Shown here: positions 32,469 to 44,580 of the stretch, in pieces
How the letters are laid out: each line of letters starts with the position of its first letter
Numbering within the stretch: the first letter of the stretch is position 1
Source of the DNA: Talpa occidentalis
Lineage: Eukaryota > Chordata > Mammalia > Eulipotyphla > Talpidae
DNA length: 64,000 bases
NCBI RefSeq assembly: GCF_014898055.3
Contig: NW_023603184.1
Coordinates: forward strand, 149,982,149 to 150,046,148
Reading direction: 5' to 3'
The notes under the pieces: model-generated
What the model was told of the DNA's origin: nothing
What the model saw: the letters and a program-made list of their open reading frames with translations, nothing else
Database searches by the model: none
Translations under genes and position numbers: made by a program

Positions 32469-35400
32469 GCTCCCAACCCCACACACACCCCGTCCTCCAA
32501 AGGGACCCGGTCCGGCCAGAGTGCCCGGCTCGGCCAGCTTGGCGGCTGCAGCTGTGGCTCGCCGGCCCGCAGGGTGGTTGCTCTTGTGCCATGAAGGACC
32601 TGCACGACTGGACCCGACGCCCCTCCAAACAGCAGAGGGTCAGAGGCCAACACCCGGGTAAACGCGTAACCGGGAAGGCCGAGCCGTTAGCAGCCGCGAG
32701 GAATCCGGCGAGGAATCGAGCCGTGATCCCCGTTTTATTGAAAACCGCGGCGCTCCCCGGGCTCCGGGGGACAGAAGGCAGCAGGGCGAGGAGTGCAGGG
32801 CACGCGGCACCCTGGCAGCGAGGGGCAGGGGAGCCAAGCCTCGTGGCCCGGGGAGGGGAAGCGGCCGGGGAAGCTTCCCTCAGCGATTCACATCTTAGGT
32901 TTTCTCCACCTTTGACGTCTGCCGTGCGGGAAGGGCCTCGTCTCATTTCTCGAGGCGGCTCCAGCCTAAGTCAGCGCAGACACCGATTTAGCAAATCCTG
33001 AGCTGTGGCCCCGGGACGTGCTGGCTGCTGGAGTTTTTGCCCGCAGGGCCCTGCTCTGTGTGTGTCAGGAGCCTCGCGAGGAGCGTAGTCCCTGCGGGGT
33101 GCGCGGCACCCAGTCCCCCTCGCGCTGACACGCTCGCTGAGGAGGCGCGGTTCAGCGCCCCTGGGGAGGGACCCTAACTTTGACTTTCAGCTCCACAGGG
33201 ATGCCTTGGCCGCTACGTGTTCCTTAAATCCCCCATCCCCTGTGAACCCACAGTTTGAGCTGCTTTCCCAGCCCCTCCCCAGCTGCTCCAGGCGCCCTGG
33301 CTGTTCCTCCAGCACTTTCCAGAGCCTCCCGGGGGTCCCGGGGGTGAGAGCAGAGGCAGAGAGGCTGGTCCCCTCCGTGGGCACAGCGGGGCGTGGGGGG
33401 GACAGGGGCTGGGCCTCCTCCCACTCATGTCCACGGGAGCGCCAGGGAGCTGGGGGCCGGCGCGAGGCCCCAGGTAAATCTTAGCGCCGTGAACTGGCAA
33501 CCACGGAATCCGGGAACGAGAGGCCCGGCAGCCACTGCGCCATCAAGCCAGGCTTCCGGCATCTGCAGACTGTGTGGGACGGGACGTCCCCCTGATTCCG
33601 GGGCGCCCTCTGGATGAATCCGGAGGCCCAGCCGCAGGGCGGGCGCTGCTCTCGGGAAACCTCACCCGTAAAACAAAACGGCCTTGAATGTGCTTTCTGT
33701 GAGCTCGTTTCCAGTCAGGGTCGCTTGTCTGGGACTCATTTTCCTGCTCGGATTTTATGCTTAGAGGGCTCAGCAAGCAAGATGCGCAGAGCCCCGGGCG
33801 GCCCTGGGAGGGCCTGGCACAGCCGGGGCAGGTTCACACCGGGAGGGACTTCACTTCCCCGGCTGGAGCCCCGCCCAGCACCTGGGAAAACAGACCCTCC
33901 CTCCGCGGGGCCTGCCGGTGCTGCTCCCCAAAGACGCTTAATTTCATTAACAGAAAACAGCATCGATAAACATGAGCTCAGCCAAGCTCTCGGGCCAGGC
34001 CAGGGCCACAAGCTCGAGCTGGTCAGAACTGGCCTCTGCTGGCCAAGGCCCTTCCCTGCCAGGCGGACCCGCAGCCTCCTGGCCCCGGGGTGTGGGCTCC
34101 CGTCCCCAGGAGTTGGGTGCCCGCTGCTCTCTCGTCCTGGCCCCAGCCCTGCCCGGCCCTGGGGGAGGAACGGGGCGTGCGGAGGCCCGAGGGGGCATGG
34201 AGGCCTGGAAGGAGGAGACAGGCCTTCCCTCTCTCAGAGAAATCAGGTGGTAAATGACTGGGGGGGGCGGGTGAGAGAGAGGGAGGGGCCCCTTTTCTCT
34301 CAGTGTGTCTTTGTAGAGGCAGGGGGCGGGGGAGGGGCAGGGCTGGGAGGCCTCCCCGCCCCCAGCAAATCTTCACTCCTGGGCTCTCTGGCGTTCTCTG
34401 GTGGTCTCTGCTTCTCTGCGCTCTCGTGGTTCTGCTGGTGTCCCGGTGCCACCGCCCGTGGAGATGGCTCTCTCAGCCCAGGTGCTCCCACGCACGCACG
34501 CCCACACCCGGTCCAGGTGCCGCTGCCAGGCACATGCACTCAGGACCACAGGGATCCATCATCAGTCCTAATGTGGGGGGCAGAAAAGCCTGATACTTCT
34601 TCACTCACCCTACAGTCTTCCCCTCTTGTCCTTCCCTCTTCCTTCCCCCAAACCTGGGATAGTTCATGTGTACAGGAGGGAGGAGCCTGAGAGAAAAGAA
34701 GACCCCCCAATGTACCAGGACCAGAGGGAGTGAAGGGGCAGCACCAGAACTGACCCGGGGGGCCTGGGGGCGAAAGCCTGGAGGGGCCTGGGGGGCCTGG
34801 CTGGGCCTTGAAGGCAGGGCAGAGCCAGTCCATCTCCCTCCTCAGTGACCACAGGCTCCGCTGCCTCCTGCAAGTCACAGGGGGAGAAACAGCTCTTGTT
34901 GAGCCTCCACTGAACAAAGCACCCGGGAGCCTGCCTGGGGCCCAGGAAACCAGGGCCTGGAGGGGCTTTCAAATGCTAAAGATCCCTCAGCTCCCTCCCG
35001 GGCAGCTGCACCCTGCTGCCCCCCCAAAATAAAACTTGTCTCCTTAAGAGCAACCCTTGTGGCCAAACTGCCACCTCAGTGGAATTTGTCCCCACCCAAG
35101 GCCTGAGTGGATTGGAAAGGGACACCCTTAATCGGCTCCGTCAACAAAGGCCTTCCCGATGGGAAGCAGCGAAGCAGGAGGGTGGGCCTGGGAAGCAGAC
35201 AGCAAGCCCTGTCCTTTCAGCCAGGGCCCAGGGGGCCGTTCTGCAGGGATCCTGCCTTCCCTGGGAGGGCAAGTTGGGGGCTCCTGGAGGTGGCGAGTGG
35301 GGTGGGGGCCGCCCCCAGGCAGGCAGCTGAGCCGGAAGCTGGAGCCCTAGACCCCGAGGGCACCATCATGGGACCCAGAAAGCCAGAGTCTGGTCTCACA

Positions 35401-35510
35401 GAAAACACCCTGCTGAGTTCAGTGAGGGCTTTAGCGTCCACACCGGGTGGGAACACCAATTCCCGGCCCCTGCGCCCGTCCTAGCCAGGACAACACAGGA
35501 AGGAGAAGCA
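32469..35510. other. GC-rich stretch, no gene seen
   Basis: The longest frame here, 358 residues at 33,614-34,690 on +, is low-complexity and lacks domains. Short AT-richer words (CTTAATTTCATTAACAG at about 33,940) and an AAATAAAACTTGTCTCC segment near 35,028 are isolated. Confidence 0.4.
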
Positions 35511-35700
35511 TGGCTGCAATTATTAAAGGGATTGTGGGGTGAATGAAGATGCTCAGGCTTTGACGCCGCTGGCCTCTGGGGCCATCGCCTGCGGCCTTGA
35601 GTGCAGGAGGCCGGGCTGCGGGCCTGACGGTGGACACCTGGGGTGGGTGTGAGGCCTGCGTGAGGGGCGCACCGGGGCCTGGAGGCGGGGCTGGTGTGGG
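35511..35700. repeat. Unidentified dispersed repeat, copy B
   Basis: Second copy of the roughly 190-bp repeat at 3,202-3,390, same orientation, sharing CGCTGGCCTCTG, GGCCATCGCCTGCGGCC versus GGCCATCACCTATGGCT, and GGGCGCACC plus GGGCCTGGAGGC. The differences are scattered substitutions, including CpG-type changes, and small indels. Confidence 0.65.
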
Positions 35701-37130
35701 ACCTGTGAAGACTTGGGGGGCTCTTCCCAGCCCGCCGGATGCTGTCACAACACGGGTCTTCTTGCCAGGCTTCTCATGTCTTTCTGGGGGTGGGGGGGAG
35801 TGTAGAAAATGCTGCTAAATGTGGGCACAGCACCCGCTCTAGAAATCAGGAGCTCATGGGTGGCTGGATGTTTCAAAGGTGTTTGTTTCCGGAGAAAACA
35901 CAGGCGGGTGTTTAGCCCTGGGCTGAGCGGGGCTGGAACTGCCGTCCAGGCCGGGCGGGGTGTCCGGTGAGAGCCCGCGGCCTCCTGGCTTCGTGCTTGA
36001 GTTTGTTCCCGCCCATCTGCCCCTCTGGCAGGTCTCCCCCCGCACCTGAGCCCCGTGTGTGAGAGCCCCGTGTGTCTGCTGAGCGGGAAGGCGATCAGAG
36101 CAGCCGTCCTGCCTCTGGGCTCTCGGGATCGGCTGGGCTGTCGCCCCGGGTGGGGTTACTCCCCCCCTCTGCCCCCCGCCCTGGGCGCCTGCAGCGAGGG
36201 GTTTGCCTGAGTGATTAAACTTGTTTTCCAGGAGCTCACGTGTCCCTGTGGACAGACGGCCTGGGAAGTGGCGGCGGCAGGTGGCGTCACCGCCCAGGTG
36301 GCTTTGCTCAGTGAGGCAGGACTGTGGACCCCGAGAATTCAGGTCAACCCAGGCTGGCTGGCTCCGCCCGGCCCCCTACTGTCCCTGCCTGGCCTGTCCA
36401 TGCTCCTGGCCACACCAGGGGCCGCCCCTTCCAGGAACACGCCGCCGTGGGGAAGGCACCACTTGTGCTGTGCTCGGCACTGTTGACTCCTGAAATAATG
36501 TAGATGCGACTTACTTAAGAGGCCTCCCTTTAAACAGAGATCACGTCAAGGGTCAGCATTTTCTGTTCGTTAACTCATTGATTCACCTAAAATTACCTGA
36601 GAGTGTCAAGGATGGAGCTGCCCCGCCACAGAGCGTGGAGCCAGCCTGCGGGTGCTCGGCGGCCCTGCCTGGTCTCTCCGCCCCACCAACCGCCAGCTGG
36701 AGCCCCTGGACCGCACTGTGATGACTTTGGCCCCGATCAGCTCTATTCAGGGGTCTGTCAGCTCTGTTCCCTGAGTCTGGAACGCGCCGGTGTGTGTTCC
36801 GGTCCCCACGCTCCGCTCATCTTGCAGTTCTGCGGCTGAGAGATGCGCACCAGGGTCGCCAGCATTGCCTGCCGACTCCCTGACAGCTTCTGTCTCCCCA
36901 GCGGCGTGCTCTCCTCCGGCCACGGCCTGGGAGGTGCAGGTGCCTGTCGCCTGCACGCTCCGGCCGGCCTCCGCCCCGCTCCAGGTGGCCCGCGCTCACG
37001 CCTCCCCCAGGCTGTCCCGAGGTCGCCTCCTGCTTCCTCATTTCCCTCCGCGGCGGCCTGTCCTGGTCGTGATCTGCCCTTCTACGATGTCAGCAATCGC
37101 TCTGCCCAAGAGCAGTTTCCTTAACCGCGC
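35701..37130. other. GC-rich stretch, no gene seen
   Basis: No supported gene or repeat. A short AT-richer part lies at 36,490-36,600. Confidence 0.4.
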
Positions 37131-37182
37131 GTCCCTCTTCGGGCAGTTAGAGCATCGTCCCTCTTCGGGCAGTTAGAGCATC
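37131..37182. repeat. Exact 26-bp tandem duplication
   Basis: The 26-base unit that begins GTCCCTCTTCGGGCAG is repeated once, base for base, at 37,131-37,156 and 37,157-37,182, next to the start of L1-derived text. Confidence 0.97.
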
Positions 37183-37960
37183 GTGTGTCTTGTTATGAAT
37201 CACGGGGTGCTGAGGCTTTCTCTCTGCAACGCTTGGGTGTTTGTTTTCATTGCCTGGGGGTTCCCAGAAGTGAGATGATGCGGCCGCTGCAGGTGGCTTC
37301 CAGCCTTGTGAGCATTGTCCCTGGAAACCCGGCGACTTCCAGACCGAGGGCCAGCACCGCGTGTCCCGCCTTCTCTGGCCACGCTGTTTATTTGTACAAG
37401 CTTTGTTAACTTGATAGGTCAAATGGTATGTAATTATTTTAATTGTATTTATTCCACCCTAAATGCTGCGGGAAATTTTCCCAAGTGTGTGTTTACTAAT
37501 TGTATTTCCTTTCCTCCTCAACCCCAGCCCCACACTCCCACCGCTGCGTCCTGGCGCAATTAACCCTCTGTCTGCAGATTTATTATTCCTTTCCCGATAT
37601 ATTCTGAAATTCTGGTTATATTTGTATTAACCTTTAAACTTTTTATGTAGTCAAGTTCTGACTCCGTTTCCCTTGGCAGTTACTTCTATTCCTTCAAAAA
37701 TTAAAAATCCATTCTTCCCAGAAATTTGATGGCTGATTTTGTCTTGTACTTGCTGTGTTTCATAATTGATGATTAAATCTGTCTCTCCTAAATCCACCTA
37801 GGATGCACACGGCATGAAGTAATCGAAATACAATACACTTTTCCCCCGAGTGTAACTGCTCCAAAATGCCTTATGGAAGACTCGTTGTTCTTCCCCGACG
37901 TCCTGGGCCAGGAGCTGGCGGCCCCGGTCACCCGCAGGACAGGTGTGTGTGTAGCATGGC
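37183..37960 (-). mobile_element. Ancient LINE-1 3' fragment
   Basis: Antisense L1 ORF2-end/3' UTR text: TTGATAGGTCAAATGGTATG, ATTATTTTAATTGTATTTATTCC, TTTTTATGTAGTCAAGTT, ATGATTAAATCTGTCTCTCC and AATCCACCTAGGATGCAC. Diverged and broken. Confidence 0.6.
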
Positions 37961-39435
37961 CCACGGCGCTCCTCCATCCTCTGACGTTTCTGCTCGGAAC
38001 CCCAGAACTGAGTCTAGTACGTGGCCTCTCACAAAGCTTTTGAACCATGTGGGAGGAGGGGAGATTGTGAGGTGGCTGCTTGGAAATGCAGTGACTCCTG
38101 GATCCCGGAGAACCTTCCAGAACTTAGAACTTCGTGTAATTAATCATGTTTATTCATTTGTTTACATTTTGGCATTGGAGTTGTTTTTTCCCAGGAAAAT
38201 CTCAGTCCATTGGCATGGTTTGTTTTTAAACTGTTATTTTTACATTGCTTATATGAAATGGATAAATATTTTTAGAAGTTCTCTTTTGCCACAAATGGAA
38301 GAAATGGTGAGGTCTTGGAGAATGCTTAGGATTTCACTTTATTGCATACAAAGCGTTGTGAGAAAACATACTTTCAAAAGCACGAGGCCCCAGACTGGGC
38401 TAGTAGACTATTCTAGAAACTGGAAAATGCAGGCCTTTTTGCTTCCTGCTAAGATCCGCCTGCCACGGCTTTTCACAACCCCCGCCCCTCGCCAAGGTCA
38501 CCTGTCCCGGCTCGTATTTGCCCTTTGCCTTCCGAGAGTCCCAGGCCTTCACGGACACGTTGGTTTCTGGTTCTCAGACTGGACGCGCAGAGGACCCCAC
38601 CTCTTCCCGAAGCTGGGCTGGGCTCCCCAGGCACCGCTCAAGGCTGAGATCCAGGACACCTACTGGGTGGCCGCACTCCTCCCTGGCTGTCCCTGGGGTC
38701 TGGGCCAGCACCCCCCACCCCGGGGCAAGCCAGCTCCCCCTCGGGATCTCCCAAGAGCGTGGCCTGTTGGTTCTTCCTCTGGCAACTTCCCTGAACCCGC
38801 AACTTCCCTGAACCCGCGTCTTCCTCTGCAGGCCCATCCATGACGTCGGCCACACTATCGCCGCCTGTCCACTCCCTGACTTGGACACGGGGCGTTCTCA
38901 GAGGCCGGCACCAAGGAGACGCTGCCCCTGGTGCTGCGTCAGTTCTCAAGAGGAGGCACACGTGCTGTTGGCTGCTGCAGCTGAGGCGAGTGTCATAGAT
39001 GCCCGCGCCAGCGCTGCCCAGGCGCCCTGGCCACGGCGGCTGCAGTGACCGCCTGGCAGAGGCCGGGTCTGGGTCTGCACATGGCGGGGGGAGGTCTGGG
39101 CTGTTGATATGGGTCGCAGGAGGCCAAGAAGTGCCTTCAGGACCCATCTGCGCAGTCACCCCTCCAGCCAGTGCAGAGGAGGCTCTCATTCCAGCGAGGG
39201 GCGTGGCGTGGGCAGGCGAGCCTCGGCCCCTGCGGGACGTGTTGGGGGCAGGCCTCAGCCAGGGGCGGGTCCGGAAGCTTCCTGGAGGATGGGGGTGTCA
39301 GGAGGGAGGGGGCAAGCGGGTAGCTCAGGGGTCCTCCCTGGGCAGGGAGGGGACATTGGCTCCTGATCACAGCTGCTTTCGCTCCTGCGCCCAGGGGTCC
39401 GGAGTCCTGGGCGCCCAGCCCAGCTTTGCGTGCCC
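37961..39435. other. Mixed-composition stretch, no gene seen
   Basis: The segment at 38,090-38,400 is AT-richer and unidentified. A 325-residue frame at 37,866-38,843 runs through the L1 fragment and this segment, so it is not a gene. A 17-bp exact tandem duplication (AACTTCCCTGAACCCGC) lies at 38,784-38,817. Confidence 0.4.
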
Positions 39436-39439
39436 CCGG

Positions 39440-39640
39440 CCTGATGCTCTGTGGAAGCACTGAGGACTCTCCTCCCTCGGCCCTGGCCTGCCGCTGGCTC
39501 TCCAAGCTCAGGCTGCGTGACCGGGGCTGGGCACATAACCTGCCGGTTCCCGCACTCATGAAATGGGCAAAATAGCCCACGTGGCTTCCCTCCCCCAGCT
39601 CCTGGCAGGTGAGAGCGGCGCGTGTCGTCACCGGGAGCGT
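39440..39640 (+). mobile_element. MIR SINE fragment
   Basis: It follows MIR core order: GGCTGCGTGACCGGGGCTGG, GCACATAACCTGCCGGTTCC, CATGAAATGGGCAAAATAG. The last corresponds to the usual 'TCTGTAAAATGGG' word. Old and diverged. Confidence 0.55.
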
Positions 39641-41125
39641 GACTGTGGCTGTTCCTGCCGTCGTCTGTGTCCGTGTTTCCGCCACTTCTGCACGAATGGG
39701 CTCTCAATGGGGGATGGGCGGGCTCAGGGCAGGACCTGAGGGAGACCTTCTAGTCTGTGCACTTGAACTTCATCCCTGCAGCTGCAACGTGAGATGAAGT
39801 CAGGCGAGCAGGGAGATCATCCTGAGCCAAGCCACAGAATCTCGGCCGCAGGTGACCGGCGCAGCGGGGGCTGCCCGTGGTCCGGGGGGCTGCTTCCCAC
39901 ACAGTGGCCCATCGTCACGCTCGTCACCTGCCACCTCATCACCAGGACCGGGCAGTGCATGGTGGACGGCCTCCTCCCTGCCCTGGCAGTGCCCCCTCCC
40001 CGTGCTCTGCGGGCGGCACACCTGCCTCTCCCACACTTGCTCACCCTCACCTGCCTCCCACGAGCCATCTTCTGCATCCATGAGCCGGGGTGGGGGCCAC
40101 CTCCCCCACCCCGGCTCCATGTGCGCCCCCATGCCCTCAGCCAAGGGGCTGTGCCTCCAGCAAGGCCCGGAGCATCTCCCCGGCCAACGCAGGCAAGTGA
40201 GGGCGCCCCACCGCAGTGGGGTCATGGCCCATCTCGCCCCCGTTCTCATCTGAAAGGAATTTGACCAGGGACCGCTCTGCAGGAGGGAAGCCCCTGAAGT
40301 GCCCTGAGAGGTGGAAGCTCAGAAGCTCAGCTGCAAGTTGCATCCTGTCTGGCGCCGTGGGAACCGCTGGGCGTCGGGACATGTTCCGAGCCAGAGCCGC
40401 CTCCAGGGAATCCCGCTGCCCTCTGGGGGCGCTGGCGGTGGGAGTGTGGGAACCCCCGCCCGAGGCTCTGCTGGGCTCGGTCACACCTGACTGGAAGGGG
40501 CTGGTGCGTTGGCCTCGAAGGGGCTCCCAGCCCCACGGCAGAGCCCTGGGGACAGCCGGACCGTCCAGAACTCGGGAGGATTCAAACTATGAGGTGACGC
40601 GTGTTGGGAGCCGGCCTGCCGCCTGATCCCCTGCAGGAGAAGAGCCGGCTCAGTCCAAGCCCGGGTGGCCCAGGGCGGCTCCAGCCACGTCCCCTCCTGG
40701 ACTCGTGGGCGGGCGCCCTGGCCGGGTGTGGACGGTCGGTCTGCTCTAGACGCGGGCACAGGCGGCTGCTCCCCCGCGGAGCAGGGTCGGAACTGCGGTC
40801 GTAAATTCCATGGGGCCAGAGATTTGTTGAGCACTTTTGAGAAGCAGCACCTCCCTGAAGATGCTGGGTAGGGGGTTTGGGGTGTGAGCAAGTGATGCTC
40901 GCTGACCCGCTGGCCTGTCCGTGGCCCCCCTACATGCTAACAGGCTGCGAGCTGCCCTTGTCCCGGTCCATGGCCTCCAGGCTGCAGGCCCCTCCCTGCC
41001 CCACTGGGGGCTGCCTCTGCCCTCCTGAGGCCTGCAGCTTCCCATCCCACGGCTGTGCGTGCTTTTCCAGGACCAAGGAATGTGGAGTCTCGTCCTACTC
41101 CCCTTCTGCAATGGGCAGTCCCCAG
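39641..41125. other. GC-rich stretch, no gene seen
   Basis: A CTCTGGGGGCGCTGG word at about 40,421 resembles a CTCF core but only in its 3' half. No gene is supported. Confidence 0.35.
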
Positions 41126-41129
41126 GAAA

Positions 41130-41700
41130 CTCTGGGCTGAATTCTTGAGACCAACTAGCTTCCCCAGTTGGGTAGAATTGGGGCACGTCAGGCAACGGCG
41201 TTCTTTTCCAGACCCCTTTACTGTGGAGATGCCTAAGCAGGTGCATCCAGGAGAACCAGCTGTACATGGCATAGGTAGAAAGCGCACAGTTGGGTAAACG
41301 TCGACATCCATGAAAGCAGCACTGGAATCGACGTGGAGACCAGATCTGATCCCGGGAGCCCTCTGTGCTTCCCCAGCAGCCGCTAAGCTGGCCCCTGTCA
41401 CTAAAGTAATGCTGCATTTTCTAAAACTTTCAGTAAACACAAGCACGGAGCGTGCCCCTCCACAGCACGGCTAATCGGAGGCTCGTCCCCGGTGCGGGTT
41501 GCAGAGGCTCTTGCTGGTGCGAGCACCGTCTCGCCCTGCAGACGCCCAGCGCCCGCCCATGCACCTGCTGCTGGCGGCGCTCCCAGCTCGGGGCTATTTC
41601 TTGCCAATGATGCTGCCGTGAACACGTATTCAGTTTCATGCACAGAGATGTTGCCCATTTTCCTCTCTCAGGTGAACAGCCGGGCTGGAACGTGGATGGC
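41130..41700 (-). mobile_element. Ancient LINE-1 3' fragment
   Basis: Antisense L1 3' UTR-like order: GCACAGTTGGGTAAACGTCG, ACATCCATGAAAGCAGCACTGG, AGCCGCTAAGCTGGCCCC, GCCAATGATGCTGCCGTGAAC and CACGTATTCAGTTTCATGC. GC-shifted, so the boundaries are approximate. Confidence 0.45.
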
Positions 41701-43255
41701 AGATACTTTGCTTCGAAGGGAACCGCCCGCCTGTTTGGAGAGGCTGAGCCTGGCTGCCCTCGGCCGACCGCCCCTCTGCAGATGTTTCTGGCTGAGCTCA
41801 CATCGTCGGTGGCCTCTCAAAAGCCTGATGTTGAAATTCCAAAGGGATTGGGGGTATTTCTGGGACACTGAAATACTTGGGATCTGCTTTGTGTGTCACA
41901 TCCCAGCCTCTCCTGCCAACTCCCAGCCTGCGCCAGGCTCCTGGGCATCTCTTGGTGGTCCTGGGGCTTCTGGGGCCACATGCAGCCTCGCCTGAGCGAC
42001 CTGGGTGCAGGAGGGGGTGCGTGGTACTGGGGCTCCACCCTTACCTTGTTGGAAACTATCCTGACGTCTCACCTTGCCCGAGCCACCGCAGGATCCTGCC
42101 TAGGCTCATGGGTTCTGGCCGAGGCGTAAGGAGATCGTGGGGCCCAGCCCCTAGAGAGAGGCGTCCCTGGAGACTTTCTAGCAGCTAAGGTGATGGTGTT
42201 TTAACTGCTTGGTCTAGCCTGGTTGCAAAAGAGCCGAGGAGACCAGCTCCTGGGGATGCCATGGCTCAGGGAATACAGAGCTCCCCCCTCCAAAGCCAAT
42301 GAGGGACAGTGGCTCGCAGTGCCCCAGGCCTCGGGCGAGACCCTGCCCGGCCGCTGCTGACCTCCCTCCTCCCAGGAACACGAGGCCGCAGGCAGACTGG
42401 GCAGCGCAGGTGGTCAGCAGTGCTGGGGCACCCGGAGCCTGGAAACCTGCCAGGTGGGGGAGGTGCTGGAGTGTCTGGGGACTGTAGGATGTTGCTGCAG
42501 GGGCTGGAGGATTTGTAGGGTTCTGTGGGCTTAGACAGTGGGGTGGGGGTGGGTAGGAAGGCTTGAGTCAGAGCAAATTGGAGTGAATTATGAGTTGAGA
42601 GGAAGCATGAGCAAGTTCTTGGGGCCAGGGATAGGAACAACCACCTGATTTGCTGGGAAGAAAGTTCTAGAAGGGAAGTGCCAGAGATAGGAGGCTGGGG
42701 CATATTGCAGACATTCTCATAGCCAGGACGGGTTTGTGTCTCGGAAGTGTCAGGGCTGTGGCTTGGGCACCTGCACCCCAGGGCCATGGAGGTGCTGGCG
42801 CGACCTCCTGGGGTGGCTGGGTGCCGCTGGCTCCACTTTTTCCCACCACATGATGTCCCGAGCCAGGGGGCACAGGCAGGACCTGGCAGCCCCTGGTCAT
42901 GCCGTCCCTCCTTGTGGCCTCAGCAGCCTTCCCAGATGAAGGAGCTGACCGTGTGAGCAAAGACTTGCAGGCGGTGGGCTCCTGCAATTCACAGCAGGAG
43001 GGCCTTGGGGTTCACACCCACCACACCTCCGTGCACAGCAGGCGTTTCCATTCTTTTGTTTAGCAGATGCCAAGAGCGACCCCATGTCTGTGCCTTTAGA
43101 GTGCAATAAACAAATTTATCTGAGAAGTCACAGGCACAGGCACGAAAGGGAAACAAGGCAAGAGCTACCTGCGGCTGTCAGCGTGACGCGTGGCGGCCCC
43201 AGGAGCAGTTTCTGGCGCAGACGTGAGGATGCAGCAGGAGCCCTTGTCGAGCAGC
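41701..43255. other. GC-rich stretch, no gene seen
   Basis: No recognisable gene or repeat. A TAGAGTGCAATAAACAAATTT segment near 43,098 is isolated. Confidence 0.4.
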
Positions 43256-43259
43256 CGTG

Positions 43260-43670
43260 GGGCTGCTGTGACGCCTCGCCTTTCATTTAGTGACGCCACA
43301 GGCATTTATTTTAAATCATCTTTTAAGTCTGTATTTTAGGACCTCCAGCTTGGTGGCCTTCACGCTTATTTTGAAACGAATTAATCTGCCTTGTACCTGC
43401 GCCCGCCGACACTCCTGCAGGTCCCGCAGCACAGGGCGCCAGGGGTCTGCATGCTGTGTGTGGGCACGTGTCCCTTCAAAAGGGTCGCCCGGCCCCCAGC
43501 CCCTCTCCACGAGGCCTTTGTTCTTTCCCAGTAATGGGTGGGAGACAGCAATTTTGAATTTATGAGAAAGTTAAATCTTTTCCATGCTTATTGTCATGGG
43601 AATTTATAATTTTAGGAGTGATTTATCACACCCTCATCTTAAAAGTTGTTTTGAGAAGGCCCTGATGACC
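43260..43670. promoter_or_regulatory. Candidate conserved noncoding region
   Basis: Two AT-rich blocks, 43,285-43,395 (GGCATTTATTTTAAATCATC, CGAATTAATCTGCC) and 43,540-43,665 (CAATTTTGAATTTATGAG, GTCATGGGAATTTATAATTTT), are separated by GC-rich DNA. No repeat is recognised. A regulatory role is inferred from composition and homeodomain-like words only. Confidence 0.25.
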
Positions 43671-44429
43671 CGTCACAGGTGCCGCGAGTGCCCACGTGTT
43701 GTTTCCTTTTGACTCTGACCCCCGGTGCAGTCAGGGTGGCCCGCAGGGCCAAGAGTGCCCTCGGCGTCTGGGCGTCCGCGAGAGGCCACACCCAGTCTGG
43801 GTTTTGTTTTGTTTCATTTTTCACTAACATTTTATGCTTTTTGAAAAAATTTCGTTATTTTATGATTGCATGGAGAAAGAATCTCTCCCCAATCCGGCTG
43901 AGATGTGCCTGGCCGGTCTGCCGAGAGGAGAGCGGTCAGCCGCCGTCCCACCGTGGACACGTCCTCGCCGCTGGCCAGGTGGGGGACAGGTGCACTGGTG
44001 CTCGGGGCCACCTGAGGCCTGTCCCTGCAGACTCTGACGTCCCCGGTGTGAAGAAGGGTTGGGAGGCTCCGGGGCCAGAGAGCAGAGCTGGGGGCGGCGA
44101 GGGGCGGCTGCTCACCCGCAGGTGTGGACGCGCCAACTCATGCACCAGGGACCTGCCTGGACTGGAGACGGGCGCCCCAGCCAGGGTGACCCAAAAGAGC
44201 TCCGGCCTCATGGGGAGGACGAGGGTGTCAGATGCCGCCACGTCCCCGCGCCCCTGATCCAATCACTGGGGGTAAAGCAGGACTCAGAAGTCAGAGCAGA
44301 CAGACCCTCCCAGCAAGGCCCTGGGGCAGCGGCGCAGTGACCTGGGGGCTCCGGGCGTCCGGCTCCCTAAGAGCGCCCTTCCCGCCTCGGCCAGCGTGAG
44401 AAGGCGGCCCGGGCTGGGCAGGACGCGGC

Positions 44430-44580
44430 GTCTGGGAAACTATTTGCTGTTTATTTTGGGCCGACAGTGCTGCATCTTATTGGTGTGGGTTGTTTAGTGG
44501 CAGAGAGACATCAGGAAGTCTAAATTAAGCAAATGCTAAATATATCATCGACCCCATGAAAACTATGCCAGTTATTTTCC
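44430..44580. promoter_or_regulatory. Candidate conserved noncoding element
   Basis: AT-rich island with TATTTGCTGTTTATTTTGG (forkhead-like), CTTATTGGTGTGGG, GTCTAAATTAAGCAAATGC and AAATATATCATCGACC. It is repeat-free and sharply bounded by GC-rich DNA. Confidence 0.3.

Noticed and set aside
33614..34690. 358-residue plus-strand open frame
   Set aside because: Composition-driven Pro/Gly/Arg/Ser-rich translation with overlapping open frames on the other strand. Nothing recognisable.
37866..38843. 325-residue plus-strand open frame
   Set aside because: It starts inside antisense L1 3' sequence and continues into GC-rich DNA, so the frame is accidental.
40415..40440. CTCF site
   Set aside because: Only the 3' half of the motif (GGGGGCGCT) fits. 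The 5' half mismatches, so I do not call it.
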